Positions 25,985-35,456 are shown, numbered from the stretch's first letter. The stretch: 61,176 nt of DNA from Alkalihalobacillus trypoxylicola (GCF_001590785.1 NZ_LTAO01000005.1:1-61176), one strand, 5' to 3'. Translations and numbers: made by a program. Notes: generated from the letters alone by a model not told the origin.

Positions 25985-26500
25985 ATGTTAGAAAATGATG
26001 AGATAAAACTTCGAGTAATAGAAGAAGAGGATATAAAATATATAAAAAAATGGCATAATGACTTTGAAATTTCAAAACATACGACATTAACTGCGTTTAC
26101 ACCAAGAAATACTGAAGAAGAAATAAATTGGTACAAACGGAAAATCACAGATACTACCAGTCGCTTTTTTATGATTGAACATAAAGTCGACCTTAAAACG
26201 TTTGGATTTATGTCGTTTTCAAACTTAGATTACCGTAATCAAAAAGTGCTATTATCTATCGTTCTTGGCGAAGAGGAATATAGAGGGAAAGGTTTAGCTT
26301 CTCAAGCACTTTCTCTATTCGGTATTTATTTAAAAAATGAATACAATATTCGTAAATGCTCTGTTCAGATTCTAGAAGGAAATAAGCCGTCGTTAGCCTT
26401 GTTTAAACGAAATGGCTACATAGAAGAAGGAGTATTGAAAAAGGAGATATTTAGAGCAGGTGAATTCCAAGATCTTCATATTTTAAGTAAATTTCTTTGA
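25985..26500 (+). CDS. pseH: GNAT N-acetyltransferase, PseH candidate
   Basis: A 171-aa RimJ/RimL-type GNAT domain. It starts with EIKLRVIEEEDIKYIKKWHN, shows the acetyl-CoA loop GEEEYRGKGLASQALSLFG (about 95-112) and ends with NKPSLALFKRNGYIEEGVLK. PseH acetylates the 4-amino group of the PseC product in pseudaminic-acid synthesis. The gene lies in the pathway cluster and is the only simple GNAT there, so PseH is the best guess. Specificity for acetyl versus another acyl cannot be read from sequence. Confidence 0.8.
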   Translation: MLENDEIKLRVIEEEDIKYIKKWHNDFEISKHTTLTAFTPRNTEEEINWYKRKITDTTSRFFMIEHKVDLKTFGFMSFSNLDYRNQKVLLSIVLGEEEYRGKGLASQALSLFGIYLKNEYNIRKCSVQILEGNKPSLALFKRNGYIEEGVLKKEIFRAGEFQDLHILSKFL

Positions 26501-26518
26501 TTTAAAAGGATGAATGTA

Positions 26519-27559
26519 ATGATAAAAAATAAAATTGCTGAGGAATTAGAAGATGATGCGCTAAATGAATTTGTATCAAAATATGGCTTAGTTCAGCATT
26601 CGCCTAAATTAAAAACTATATTTGAGGGGTTTAATAGTTACCTTTATAAATACGTGGCCTGTTACAATGGTCAAGAAGTAGTTGGGATTTTACCATTTAT
26701 ACATTATAAAAATGATTTAGGTGATGTTGTTCATTCTCTTCCATATTTAGGATATGGAGGTGGCTGTACGATTGATGATGATAATGAGATACTCTCATCC
26801 ATGTTACTGACTCTAATGGAATATTGTCAACAAAAACAAATACTTCTACTTACGATATGTACTCCACCGTTCAGTAAACAATTGAATGTCTATACAGAAA
26901 CACTTCAACCAGATTATATTAAAGATAATTTTTACCAGTACATTCCTTTACGGAGTGACTTTTTAACATTGATGAATAGCAAGAATAGGAATAACTTAAA
27001 AAGAAATCTTAAACATGCTGAATCCACAGGAATATATTTGAACCAAGATAACTCTGAGGAAATGTTAAAAGTATGGTATGAAACTATATATAAACCAAGG
27101 TTAGAAACGACAGGTGGAGCTATTTATCCGTTTGAGGTATTTAATCATTTAAGGCACTTTTTTGGAGGAGATAGAGTGGTTGTCCAATACGCAATGTTGG
27201 ATGATACGATAGTAGGTGCTAGTATTTTACTTAAACAAAACAAGTCACTTGATAATTTTATGAGAGTAGTCGGAAATGACTATATGCATACTCAAGCTGG
27301 TGTTATGTTAGATTATTGGAGTATACAATATGCACAATCACAGGGCTATGAATATTATAATTGGCAGTCATGTGATAGGGTAGATTCACCTATTTTTAAA
27401 TATAAAGAGAATTGGGGATCAAAAGTAGACAAACACTTTTATATAACGAAAACGATTAACTCGATTGAGGAATTTAAAAGGTCGAGTTTAGATGAAATTA
27501 TTGAGAATTATAAAGGAATTTACGTATTGCCTTATAGTGAATTTAAGAAAAAGGGGTAA
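26519..27559 (+). CDS. FemAB-like / GNAT-fold acyl- or aminoacyltransferase
   Basis: A 346-aa protein with the double-GNAT FemAB/BioF2-like architecture. An N-terminal half (VACYNGQEVVGILPFIHYKN) is followed by a conserved loop (MNSKNRNNLKRNLKHAE). A C-terminal GNAT half has VVQYAMLDDTIVGASILLK and QAGVMLDYWSIQYAQSQGYEYYN interrupted at about residue 265. Such proteins in sugar clusters transfer acyl or aminoacyl groups to an amino sugar, and one could decorate the pseudaminic-acid derivative. ATG 26510 is also in frame, but ATG 26519 lies 8 nt from AAAAGGA. Confidence 0.78.
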   Translation: MIKNKIAEELEDDALNEFVSKYGLVQHSPKLKTIFEGFNSYLYKYVACYNGQEVVGILPFIHYKNDLGDVVHSLPYLGYGGGCTIDDDNEILSSMLLTLMEYCQQKQILLLTICTPPFSKQLNVYTETLQPDYIKDNFYQYIPLRSDFLTLMNSKNRNNLKRNLKHAESTGIYLNQDNSEEMLKVWYETIYKPRLETTGGAIYPFEVFNHLRHFFGGDRVVVQYAMLDDTIVGASILLKQNKSLDNFMRVVGNDYMHTQAGVMLDYWSIQYAQSQGYEYYNWQSCDRVDSPIFKYKENWGSKVDKHFYITKTINSIEEFKRSSLDEIIENYKGIYVLPYSEFKKKG

Positions 27560-27564
27560 TCGGA

Positions 27565-28287
27565 ATGAAAATAATAATAATTATTCAAGCACGTATGGGA
27601 TCAACTAGATTGCCAGGTAAAGTGTTGAAACCTCTAGGTCAATCAATAGTATTAGATTATGTAGTATCTCGATGTAATAGAATCGCTGCAGATGAAGTTA
27701 TAATAGCGACATCGAATTTAAAGAGTGATGACTATATTGAAGAATGGTGCAGGGATAATAAAGTAACATGTTTTCGTGGTTCAGAAGAGGATGTTTTATC
27801 ACGCTATTATGAATGTGCAAAGCAATATTCCCCTGACTATGTAATTAGAGTAACGTCTGATTGTCCATTTGTTGATTATGAAATGGCGAACGAAATCATT
27901 GCTGAAATGAAAAGTAATCCAGCCGATTATGTGAAAGTTGTAGGGGACTTGCCTCGAGGACTGGTTGTGGAATTATTCTCGTATAAGACACTTGAATTCA
28001 TGAACTTAAAGGGAAATCAGCCGAGGCACAGAGAGCATGTTACCTATTATGGATATGAACATGCCAATCTATTTAAAATCACAACATATTTAGCACCTGT
28101 ATCTATTCAAAAACCACAATTTAGAATTACTTTGGATACAGAAGAAGACTATGAACTTTTACAGGCGGTTGCCAATTATTTTAATAGTGATAAATATGTG
28201 TCTTCTGAAGAAATCATTCATTATCTTAGTAATAATCCTGATATCGCAAAATTAAATGCACATGTTGAACAGAAACCAGTTATTTGA
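27565..28287 (+). CDS. pseF: Pseudaminic acid cytidylyltransferase, PseF/SpsF-like
   Basis: A 240-aa CMP-sugar synthetase of the SpsF group. The nucleotide loop QARMGSTRLPGKVLKPLG is at residues 8-25. VIIATSNLKSDD and VIRVTSDCPFVD (metal-binding Asp) follow, then FRITLDTEEDYEL. In the pathway it activates pseudaminic acid with CTP to CMP-Pse, the Maf donor. It lies 5 nt after the FemAB-like gene and 9 nt before pseG. B. subtilis spsF in the spore-coat operon is its paralogous relative. Confidence 0.88.
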   Translation: MKIIIIIQARMGSTRLPGKVLKPLGQSIVLDYVVSRCNRIAADEVIIATSNLKSDDYIEEWCRDNKVTCFRGSEEDVLSRYYECAKQYSPDYVIRVTSDCPFVDYEMANEIIAEMKSNPADYVKVVGDLPRGLVVELFSYKTLEFMNLKGNQPRHREHVTYYGYEHANLFKITTYLAPVSIQKPQFRITLDTEEDYELLQAVANYFNSDKYVSSEEIIHYLSNNPDIAKLNAHVEQKPVI

Positions 28288-28296
28288 GGTGTTTTT

Positions 28297-29340
28297 ATGA
28301 ATATAGCTTTTCGAGTTGATGCGTCTGTTCATATTGGAACTGGTCATGTAATGAGGTGTATCACCTTAGCGGAATCACTTAAATCACATGCTAGTAAAAT
28401 CGTTTTTATTTGTAAAAATCTCCCGGGTCACTTAATGGAGCATATAGAAAAAAAAGAGTTTTTAACTATTTCGTTAACCTCAGAACCTTTTAAACAAGAA
28501 AAAGATGCTGAGGAAGTAATAGAAAAAGTTGAAAATATCAATCTAGATTTTATCATTATTGATCATTATGAAATTGATCAAAAGTGGGAAAATCTTTTAA
28601 GGGCATTTACAAAAAAAATAATAGTAATAGATGATTTAGCAAATCGCCATCATGATTGTGATATTCTCCTTGACCAAAACTTCTATCCTTCTATGAAACA
28701 GAAATATAAACAGTTAGTTCCAAGTGATTGCCAGTTACTCCTAGGTCCTAAATATTTACTCCTACGTCGAGAGTTTTATAATGTTCTACATCGGAAAAGA
28801 GGGGAATTTAAAAATCTGCTAGTATTTTTTGGTGGTAGTGATCCAACAAATGAAACATCAAAAGCACTACTTGCATTAGCGGAGTTAAAATTAAAAAATG
28901 TAAGCATTAACGTAGTTGTTGGAAATGCAAATCCAAATAAAGATGATATTAAAGGGATATGCGAAAAAATAGGAGCTAATTATTATTGTCAGATACCTTA
29001 CATGGCTAAATTAATGGAAGAAGCAGATTTATCGCTTGGGGCAGGTGGATCGACGATGTGGGAACGTTCTTTTGTGGGGCTACCATCATTAGTAACAATG
29101 GTAGCAGAAAACCAGTGTGCCTCAACTGAAGCTGCAGCTGAATTTGGAGCAATCAAATTAACTGGTTGGCATGAGACGGTAACAAAAAGCACATATATGA
29201 AAAAACTCAATGAACTAATACATAATGAGAACGCATTTAAAAGCATGCAACTTAAAGGTTATGAACTCATAATGAGAAATGAGAATAAGAAATTTGAGCA
29301 ACATCCTTTAATCAACCTAATGTTCAATGAAAGATGTTAA
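28297..29340 (+). CDS. pseG: UDP-sugar hydrolase PseG
   Basis: A 347-aa GT-B-fold hydrolase that releases UDP from UDP-2,4-diacetamido-2,4,6-trideoxy-altropyranose. The PseG start FRVDASVHIGTGHVMRC contains His17, the position of the catalytic base known in the Campylobacter enzyme. The C-terminal nucleotide site shows LGAGGSTMWERSFVGLPSL. The length exceeds the Campylobacter PseG (about 270 aa) and matches the Bacillus SpsG type. TTGAGGTG precedes ATG 28297. Confidence 0.9.
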   Translation: MNIAFRVDASVHIGTGHVMRCITLAESLKSHASKIVFICKNLPGHLMEHIEKKEFLTISLTSEPFKQEKDAEEVIEKVENINLDFIIIDHYEIDQKWENLLRAFTKKIIVIDDLANRHHDCDILLDQNFYPSMKQKYKQLVPSDCQLLLGPKYLLLRREFYNVLHRKRGEFKNLLVFFGGSDPTNETSKALLALAELKLKNVSINVVVGNANPNKDDIKGICEKIGANYYCQIPYMAKLMEEADLSLGAGGSTMWERSFVGLPSLVTMVAENQCASTEAAAEFGAIKLTGWHETVTKSTYMKKLNELIHNENAFKSMQLKGYELIMRNENKKFEQHPLINLMFNERC

Positions 29341-29404
29341 ATGATATACTTTTACCGATACATATAATATACACGTTTAATAACAAATGAGGTGCACCCT
29401 ACAA

Positions 29405-30469
29405 ATGAACGAAATACAAATAGGAAATAGAAAAGTAGGTTTACATCATAAGCCTTTTATTATTGCTGAAATGTCTGGTAATCATAATCAGTCCTTAGAG
29501 AGAGCTCTTCAAATTGTAGAAGCAGCGGCTGAAGCTGGAGTGGATGCAGTTAAGCTACAAACTTATACAGCTGATACTATGACCATTGATATAAACGAAG
29601 GTGCTTTTTGGATTGATGATGATAAGAGCTTATGGCAAGGAAATTCACTATATAACTTATATAAAGAAGCTTATACACCATGGGAATGGCATCAAGCTAT
29701 ATTTGATCGCTGTAAAGAGTTAGGATTAATTGCCTTTAGCTCTCCATTTGATGAAACAGCTGTTGATTTTTTAGAGAAACTAGATGTTCCAGCTTATAAA
29801 ATTGCTTCATTTGAAAACGTTGATTTACCTTTAATTCGTAAAGTCGCTAAGACGGGAAAGCCAGTCATTATTTCAACGGGTATGGCAACAGCTGCTGAGA
29901 TAGATGATGCGGTGCGTGCTGCGAGGGAAGCAGGTTGTAAAGATTTAATTTTATTAACGTGTACAAGCACATATCCAGCTAGCCCAAAAAATACGAACCT
30001 TAGAACAATGCCTCATATGAAAGAGCTTTTTGATTGTCAGGTGGGTTTATCTGACCATACGATGGGGCTTGGAGTAGCGGTTGCTAGCGTCGCTCTTGGT
30101 GCAACCGTTATTGAAAAGCATTTTACATTAGCACGTGCAGATGGTGGAGTTGATTCTGCCTTTTCTCTAGAGCCATTTGAAATGAAAGCTTTAGTTTTTG
30201 AAGTGGTGCAAGCCTGGGAAAGTCTTGGTTCTGTTTTTTATGGAACCACAGAGGCAGAAAAAGCATCTTTAAAGCATAGAAGGTCTCTTTATGTAACAAA
30301 GGATTTAAATCAGGGTGATGCCATTTCACTTGAAAATATAAAAGCAATCCGCCCAGGACTTGGTCTACCAACTAAATATTTAGATTTAGTGTTAGGGAAA
30401 ATCGTGACCAAGCAGGTGAAAAAAGGAGAACCATTGACGCTAGATCTATTAATGGAGAATGAACAGTGA
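29405..30469 (+). CDS. pseI: Pseudaminic acid synthase PseI
   Basis: A 354-aa NeuB-family synthase that condenses the free 2,4-diacetamido sugar with phosphoenolpyruvate. The TIM barrel shows IIAEMSGNHNQSLERALQIV, DAVKLQTYTADTM, PAYKIASFENVDLPLI and the PseI-type stretch VGLSDHTMGLGVAVASVALG, then IEKHFTLARADGGVDSAFSL. A C-terminal SAF antifreeze-like domain (about 285-350) has RRSLYVTKDLNQGDAIS and IRPGLGLPT. The in-frame ATG 29387 is less likely because GAGGTG lies 10 nt before ATG 29405. Confidence 0.95.
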   Translation: MNEIQIGNRKVGLHHKPFIIAEMSGNHNQSLERALQIVEAAAEAGVDAVKLQTYTADTMTIDINEGAFWIDDDKSLWQGNSLYNLYKEAYTPWEWHQAIFDRCKELGLIAFSSPFDETAVDFLEKLDVPAYKIASFENVDLPLIRKVAKTGKPVIISTGMATAAEIDDAVRAAREAGCKDLILLTCTSTYPASPKNTNLRTMPHMKELFDCQVGLSDHTMGLGVAVASVALGATVIEKHFTLARADGGVDSAFSLEPFEMKALVFEVVQAWESLGSVFYGTTEAEKASLKHRRSLYVTKDLNQGDAISLENIKAIRPGLGLPTKYLDLVLGKIVTKQVKKGEPLTLDLLMENEQ

Positions 30470-30483
30470 AAAGAGGAAAAGAC

Positions 30484-31431
30484 ATGAATGTACTTGTAAC
30501 AGGTGGAGCTGGATTTATTGGTAGATGGGTGGTTAAACAGTTAATTAATGATGGCCATTATGTTACCGTGTTTGATGATTTATCGAACGGTCAAGAAAAA
30601 AACCTAGAGGAATTCAAGGATTCTCCTTTTTTAAAAAAAGTCATGATAGGAGACATTAAAAACACTAAGGAATTAGAAGCGATATTTGATAAAGGGAATT
30701 TTTCGATATGCTTTCATTTAGCAGCTTCGATTAATGTTCAAGACTCCATCGATGATCCGCGTACAACGTTTGAAAATGATACAATTGGAACCTTTAATAT
30801 GATGGAGCAGTGTTTGAAGCATCAAGTAAAGGTTGTATTTATGAGCACATGTATGGTGTATGACCGATGTTATGATCAAACAGGGATTTCTGAAGAGCAT
30901 CCAGTAAAACCTGCTTCACCTTATGCGGGTTCAAAAATTGCTGCCGAGAATATGGTGTTGTCTTATTTCTATAGCTATAAACTACCCGTTGTTGTTGTTA
31001 GGCCCTTTAATACGTATGGACCATTTCAAAAAACAGGTGGTGAAGGTGGCGTAGTCGCTATTTTCATAAAAAAAGCTTTAGAAGGAAAAGATGTTCAAAT
31101 CTACGGAAATGGTACACAAACACGTGATTTATTATATGTAGAAGATTGTGCGAACTTTGTAGTGGAGGCTGGTTATCAGGATAGTGTGAATGGTCAAATT
31201 ATTAATGCTGGCTTAGGGTCTGACATTACAATTAATGATTTAGCCGAAAAAATTGTCGGTGATAAAAGTAAAATTAAGCACGTTGAACATATTCATCCTC
31301 AAAGTGAAATTGAGAAGCTATTATGTAACTCTTCAAAAGCTTTTGAACGATTAAATTGGAAACCGAAATTTGACCTTGATCAAGGGATAGAAAAAACGAG
31401 AGAATGGATTAGAGAAGGAAATCTAGATTAA
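30484..31431 (+). CDS. NAD-dependent epimerase/dehydratase (GalE-like SDR)
   Basis: A 315-aa extended SDR. NAD-binding GGAGFIG is at residues 7-13; catalytic Tyr147 and Lys151 lie in SPYAGSKIAAEN; FNTYGPFQKTGGEGGVVAIF is a substrate loop. It resembles UDP-hexose 4-epimerases and SpsK-like enzymes. It is not needed for pseudaminic acid, so it probably makes another sugar nucleotide for the GT2 or GT8 enzymes. A GTG at 30466 overlapping pseI is in frame; ATG 30484 with AGAGGA is the more usual N-terminus. Confidence 0.88.
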   Translation: MNVLVTGGAGFIGRWVVKQLINDGHYVTVFDDLSNGQEKNLEEFKDSPFLKKVMIGDIKNTKELEAIFDKGNFSICFHLAASINVQDSIDDPRTTFENDTIGTFNMMEQCLKHQVKVVFMSTCMVYDRCYDQTGISEEHPVKPASPYAGSKIAAENMVLSYFYSYKLPVVVVRPFNTYGPFQKTGGEGGVVAIFIKKALEGKDVQIYGNGTQTRDLLYVEDCANFVVEAGYQDSVNGQIINAGLGSDITINDLAEKIVGDKSKIKHVEHIHPQSEIEKLLCNSSKAFERLNWKPKFDLDQGIEKTREWIREGNLD

Positions 31432-31448
31432 GAGACAAGGTGAAGGTT

Positions 31449-32624
31449 ATGCTAGCAATAAACGGTGGAAAACCAGTACGAGACACGTTTTTATCTTATG
31501 GAAAACAGTCGATCGATGATGACGATATTGAGTCGGTAGTTCAGGTATTAAAATCTCCTTTCTTAACACAAGGTCCAGTAATAGAAGATTTTGAAGAGGC
31601 AATAGCCAATTATGTAGGGTCTTCATATGCCGTCTGTTTTAGCAATGGAACGGCAGCTCTACATGCTGCTTATTTTGCAGCTGGTATCCAAGAGGGAGAC
31701 GAAGTGATTACCACTCCGATTACCTTTGTTGCAACCTCTAATGCAGCTCTTTATCAAGGTGCGACACCTGTATTTGCAGATATTGATGAAAGTACCTACA
31801 ATTTATCTGTAAGTAAAGTGAAAGAGAAATTGACTAAAAAAACGAAAGCCATTGTATCTGTTGATTATACGGGACAGCCGGTAGACTACGATCCATTTAG
31901 TGATTTGGCAAAGAAACATCAATTAGTTTATATCAGTGATGGAGCCCATTCTTTAGGTGCTACCTATAAAGGAAAAAAGGTCGGTATCCAAGCTGATATG
32001 ACGATGTTTAGCTTTCACCCAGTAAAACCTATCACTGCTGGAGAAGGCGGAGTCATTGTGACAAATCATCCATTATTTCGTGATCGACTAAGGTTATTCC
32101 GTTCACATGGGATTTCAAAAGGTAATATAAAACCAGATCAAGGTGACTGGTTTTATGAGATGCATGAATTAGGAATGAATTATAGAATGACGGATATTCA
32201 AGCGGCACTTGGATTATCACAGCTAAAGAAAATCGAGAGTTTTATAAAAAAAAGACAGCAAATTGCATCACTGTATAACGAAGCATTTAAGGAAATGGAA
32301 GGTTTAATTATTCCGTCACAGTTACGAAACACTACATCTGGATGGCACTTATATGTTATACGATTAGACCTGTCAAAATTTAAAGTAAATAGGAAGGTTA
32401 TTTTTGATAGCTTAAGAGCTGAAAACATTGGAGTTCATGTTCATTATATACCAGTGTATAAGCATCCTTATTATCAACAAATGGGATTAAATTCTTCCTG
32501 CATTCATGCTGAACATTTATATAATGAAATGATTACTTTACCCTTATATCCTGATATGAACAAACAAGATGTAAAGGATGTAATCAAAGCTGTAAATAAA
32601 GTCTTAAAAGAATACCTTCAATAA
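31449..32624 (+). CDS. pseC: Sugar aminotransferase PseC (DegT/DnrJ family)
   Basis: A 391-aa PLP-dependent aminotransferase. Residues 40-70 hold LTQGPVIEDFEE and CFSNGTAALHAA; Asp164 lies in ISDGAHSLGA; Lys193 in FHPVKPITAGEGG is the PLP Schiff-base lysine. PseC transfers the amino group from glutamate to C4 of the PseB product. The in-frame GTG 31440 is less likely than ATG 31449, which has AAGGTGA nearby. It is the last biosynthetic gene of the island and is followed by a yjfB-like gene. Confidence 0.93.
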   Translation: MLAINGGKPVRDTFLSYGKQSIDDDDIESVVQVLKSPFLTQGPVIEDFEEAIANYVGSSYAVCFSNGTAALHAAYFAAGIQEGDEVITTPITFVATSNAALYQGATPVFADIDESTYNLSVSKVKEKLTKKTKAIVSVDYTGQPVDYDPFSDLAKKHQLVYISDGAHSLGATYKGKKVGIQADMTMFSFHPVKPITAGEGGVIVTNHPLFRDRLRLFRSHGISKGNIKPDQGDWFYEMHELGMNYRMTDIQAALGLSQLKKIESFIKKRQQIASLYNEAFKEMEGLIIPSQLRNTTSGWHLYVIRLDLSKFKVNRKVIFDSLRAENIGVHVHYIPVYKHPYYQQMGLNSSCIHAEHLYNEMITLPLYPDMNKQDVKDVIKAVNKVLKEYLQ

Positions 32625-32646
32625 AAGGATGCAAGGGGGAAATTCT

Positions 32647-32847
32647 ATGGATATAGCTATGCTATCTATCGCTTTAAATCAAAATCAAGTACAGTCACAA
32701 GCGAGCCTATCTCTAATGAAAAAAACTCTTGGGGAAGTAGAACAACAAGGAGAGGCTATAAAGAAATTAATGAGTACTGCAGATGTACGAATGATACAAT
32801 CTATAGCTGAACCTCATTTAGGGCAATCAATTGATATTCGCTTATAG
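32647..32847 (+). CDS. YjfB-like putative motility protein
   Basis: A 66-aa small protein of the YjfB family: MDIAMLSIALNQNQVQSQAS and a C-terminal half ADVRMIQSIAEPHLGQSIDI. YjfB of B. subtilis belongs to the SigD motility regulon; its function is unknown. ATG 32647 follows AAGGGGGAAA; the frame is open back to 32629, but that ATG overlaps no better ribosome site. It lies 22 nt after pseC and is followed by a terminator, so it probably ends the island transcript. Confidence 0.83.
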   Translation: MDIAMLSIALNQNQVQSQASLSLMKKTLGEVEQQGEAIKKLMSTADVRMIQSIAEPHLGQSIDIRL

Positions 32848-32856
32848 TTTTAAAAG

Positions 32857-32882
32857 AAGCCTACATTAGTAGGCTTTTTTAT
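32857..32882 (+). terminator. Intrinsic terminator at end of glycosylation island
   Basis: AAGCCTAC (32857-32864), loop ATTA, GTAGGCTT (32869-32876), then TTTT: a perfect 8-bp stem. Confidence 0.9.
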
Positions 32883-32980
32883 TAGGAAATCATTAAATAC
32901 TATAGTTATAGGACTTTATACCCTTATAGGGTTAACGATGATAACCGATAAAAGAAATAAACACATTTGGAGGACTTATT

Positions 32981-33355
32981 ATGGAAATAAAGCCAACTTC
33001 AGATGCTTATTCAACTTTTAAAGCAAAGGCTGCTAATGAAGATCAAGATTTTAAGTTTAATTTTGAGACTCCTACTTCGATTGTTACAGAGGGAGAAATC
33101 AAATATAAAAAGAATTACCAAGGTGCCATTCCAGCTGAAGTGCTTATGAAAAAAGTTGATAGCATGAATGAATTATTGAAGTCTAATTTAACAACGGTTC
33201 GATTCAATGTGCATGAAGATTTAGAGAGAATTTATGTTCAGCTAATTAATCAAGATTCAGATGAGGTAATTAAGGAAATCCCACCCGAAGAATTTTTAGA
33301 TATGGTCGCAACGATGCTAAAAAATGTTGGTTTAATTGTAGATGAAAGAATTTAA
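32981..33355 (+). CDS. flaG: FlaG-family flagellar protein (YvyC)
   Basis: A 124-aa FlaG/YvyC protein, always found just before fliD. The conserved C-terminal half reads VRFNVHEDLERIYVQLINQD, then VIKEIPPEEFLDMVATMLKN and LIVDERI. The N-terminal 50 residues are variable. FlaG affects filament length in other bacteria; here the role is inferred. TTGGAGGA precedes ATG 32981. An ACCGATAA word at 32944-32951 resembles a SigD -10 but lacks a good TAAA. Confidence 0.92.
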   Translation: MEIKPTSDAYSTFKAKAANEDQDFKFNFETPTSIVTEGEIKYKKNYQGAIPAEVLMKKVDSMNELLKSNLTTVRFNVHEDLERIYVQLINQDSDEVIKEIPPEEFLDMVATMLKNVGLIVDERI

Positions 33356-33452
33356 AAAAATAAGTAGGCAAAAAAGCGATAGACAAATGAATTAAAAACA
33401 CGGCTTTTCATTGAAGCTATCTATAAAAAGTGATTAAAAGGAGAATGAATAT

Positions 33453-35456
33453 ATGGGTATGAGAATGACCGGTCTTGCCTCTGGCATGGACATTGAATCG
33501 ATGGTTAATAGCCTAATGACAGCAGAGCGTATGCCTTTAAATAAGATTTTGCGCCATCAGCAAACGATTAACTGGAAGATGGAAACCTATCGAGGAGTTA
33601 ATACAAAATTTAATACGTTTCGTAATAATATTTTTGACAATGTCATGCGTTCCTCCAAAATGCTTGCCAAATCTGTTACAAGTTCTAATAATAGCGCTGT
33701 TACTGCAACTGCCAATTCAAGTGCTGGTAATACGGCATTAAGGCTATCAATGGTAACTCAGCTTGCGTCAGCAGCAACGAATCATAGTCAAGGACGAATT
33801 TCTAATGAGAAAATTGATTTAACTAAATCGATGTCTTCCCAATCGCTTGGAATGGAAGAACAATGGGAAAAAGGTGTCGTTCATACTCAAAATTTTACGA
33901 TATCAGATAACAAAATCGAAATAAATAAAGATAATATAAAGAATCCTGAAGATATGGTTGTGAAGGTTGGCAATAAAAATTATCGTGTTGTTACAGATGA
34001 AAACCAAACCCTAGCTGATAATGAAGTGTTGGTAAAAGATGGAGTAATCCATTTTAAACCAGGAGTTGAAAGTGCAAGAACGGCACAAGTGACTTATATA
34101 ACTGAAAATGAAACGGATACCTTTTTAACCGGTGAAGATGACGAAGCTAGAACAGCCTTCCAATTAAGAAAAGGTGGTTTGGATTTATCGAGTTTATCGA
34201 TAGAAGTGGACGGACAGGCATTTAATATTGTTACGGACCTTAGTGAGTTAAATGATAACAACGTTTATGTGAACGCAGAAACGGGTTTAATTCGTTTTAA
34301 CTCTGAACAAAAAAATGTATCTGTTAACTATCAGCAACAATATTTGACTTCAAATATGAGTACACATACTGAAAGTGGCGTAAAATCAGGTAGTTTTATT
34401 TTTACATCTAATCAATCGATGAATCAGGTATTGAATACGATTAATAGTTCAAATCTTGGAGTTAATGCCTTCTTTGATGAGCATACTAGTCAAGTGAGTT
34501 TTACCAGATCTGAAACGGGTCGTTTTAATACAGACTTTCCTCAAGATGAAGAGAATAACAGTAGAGAAATGAGCTTTGAAGGTGGTTTTTTTACTAATGT
34601 GCTAAAAATGGACAATAGTAAAGAAAAAGGTGGAGTAAATGCTCAATTTACTGTAAATGGTTTACAGACAGAAAGAACGAGTAACTCCTTTACACTTTCT
34701 GGAATGACGGTTACATTAAAAGAAACTTTTACAGATGAAGTGACTTTATCATCCTCTGCTAATACAGATGAAGCCTTTGATACGATTATGGCTTTTGTGA
34801 ATGAGTATAATGAATTACTCGAGCATGTGAATGGTCTACTTAAAGAGGATCGACATCGTGATTATCATCCACTAACAGATGAAGAAAAAGAGGCCTTATC
34901 TGATCGAGAATTGGAGAAATGGGAAGAGCTTGCTCGTTCAGGATTGTTGAAAAACGACGCCACTTTAAGAACTCAAATGGATCGAATGCGAAATGATATG
35001 TATTCTCCGATTGGAGGATTAGGTGGTGCCTTTAGTCAATTGTCTCAAATAGGAATTACAACATCCCCTGATTACATGGAGAGAGGTAAATTAGTTGTAA
35101 ACGAAGAGCAATTACGTGCTGCACTTGAGGAGGACCCTGAGGGCGTATATGAAATGTTTAATGCAGATGGTGATACTCATGCTGAGCAGGGAATAGCGAG
35201 AAGGCTTCGTGATTCATTAGATGTAGCGATTACTCAGGTTGCAGAGCGAGCAGGTGGAATGAAAGGTAAAAATAGTAACCACCAATTTACACTAGGGCGT
35301 AGTCTTAATGACATTAATGATAGAATTTCTACTTTTGAGAGAAGATTAGAACAGAGAGAATCTCGTTATTGGGCACAATTTAATGCAATGGAAAAGGCCA
35401 TCCAACAAATGAATTCTCAAGCTGATTTTATCTATGCTCAATTGTTTAGTCAGTAA
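33453..35456 (+). CDS. fliD: Flagellar filament cap protein FliD
   Basis: A 667-aa hook-associated protein 2. The N-terminal D0 reads TGLASGMDIESMVNSLMTAE, a FliD hallmark. The C-terminal part shows DAIMAFVNEYNELLE-like IMAFVNEYNELLEHVNGLL, LSQIGITTSPDYMERGKLVV and a terminal coiled-coil ending MNSQADFIYAQLFSQ. At 667 aa it is longer than the B. subtilis protein (about 500), because of an extended middle (150-400). It caps the filament and polymerises flagellin. Confidence 0.96.
   Translation: MGMRMTGLASGMDIESMVNSLMTAERMPLNKILRHQQTINWKMETYRGVNTKFNTFRNNIFDNVMRSSKMLAKSVTSSNNSAVTATANSSAGNTALRLSMVTQLASAATNHSQGRISNEKIDLTKSMSSQSLGMEEQWEKGVVHTQNFTISDNKIEINKDNIKNPEDMVVKVGNKNYRVVTDENQTLADNEVLVKDGVIHFKPGVESARTAQVTYITENETDTFLTGEDDEARTAFQLRKGGLDLSSLSIEVDGQAFNIVTDLSELNDNNVYVNAETGLIRFNSEQKNVSVNYQQQYLTSNMSTHTESGVKSGSFIFTSNQSMNQVLNTINSSNLGVNAFFDEHTSQVSFTRSETGRFNTDFPQDEENNSREMSFEGGFFTNVLKMDNSKEKGGVNAQFTVNGLQTERTSNSFTLSGMTVTLKETFTDEVTLSSSANTDEAFDTIMAFVNEYNELLEHVNGLLKEDRHRDYHPLTDEEKEALSDRELEKWEELARSGLLKNDATLRTQMDRMRNDMYSPIGGLGGAFSQLSQIGITTSPDYMERGKLVVNEEQLRAALEEDPEGVYEMFNADGDTHAEQGIARRLRDSLDVAITQVAERAGGMKGKNSNHQFTLGRSLNDINDRISTFERRLEQRESRYWAQFNAMEKAIQQMNSQADFIYAQLFSQ

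Noticed and set aside
30484-31431. Reading this SDR as the PseB dehydratase
   Set aside because: Its active-site block SPYAGSK and GalE-like substrate loop fit an epimerase, while the 16503 gene carries the PseB-type TSSDKAISPTNVYGSTK block.
33356-33452. SigD promoter for fliD
   Set aside because: A GCGATAG word is present, but the upstream TAAG is only about 11 nt away; not a convincing match.
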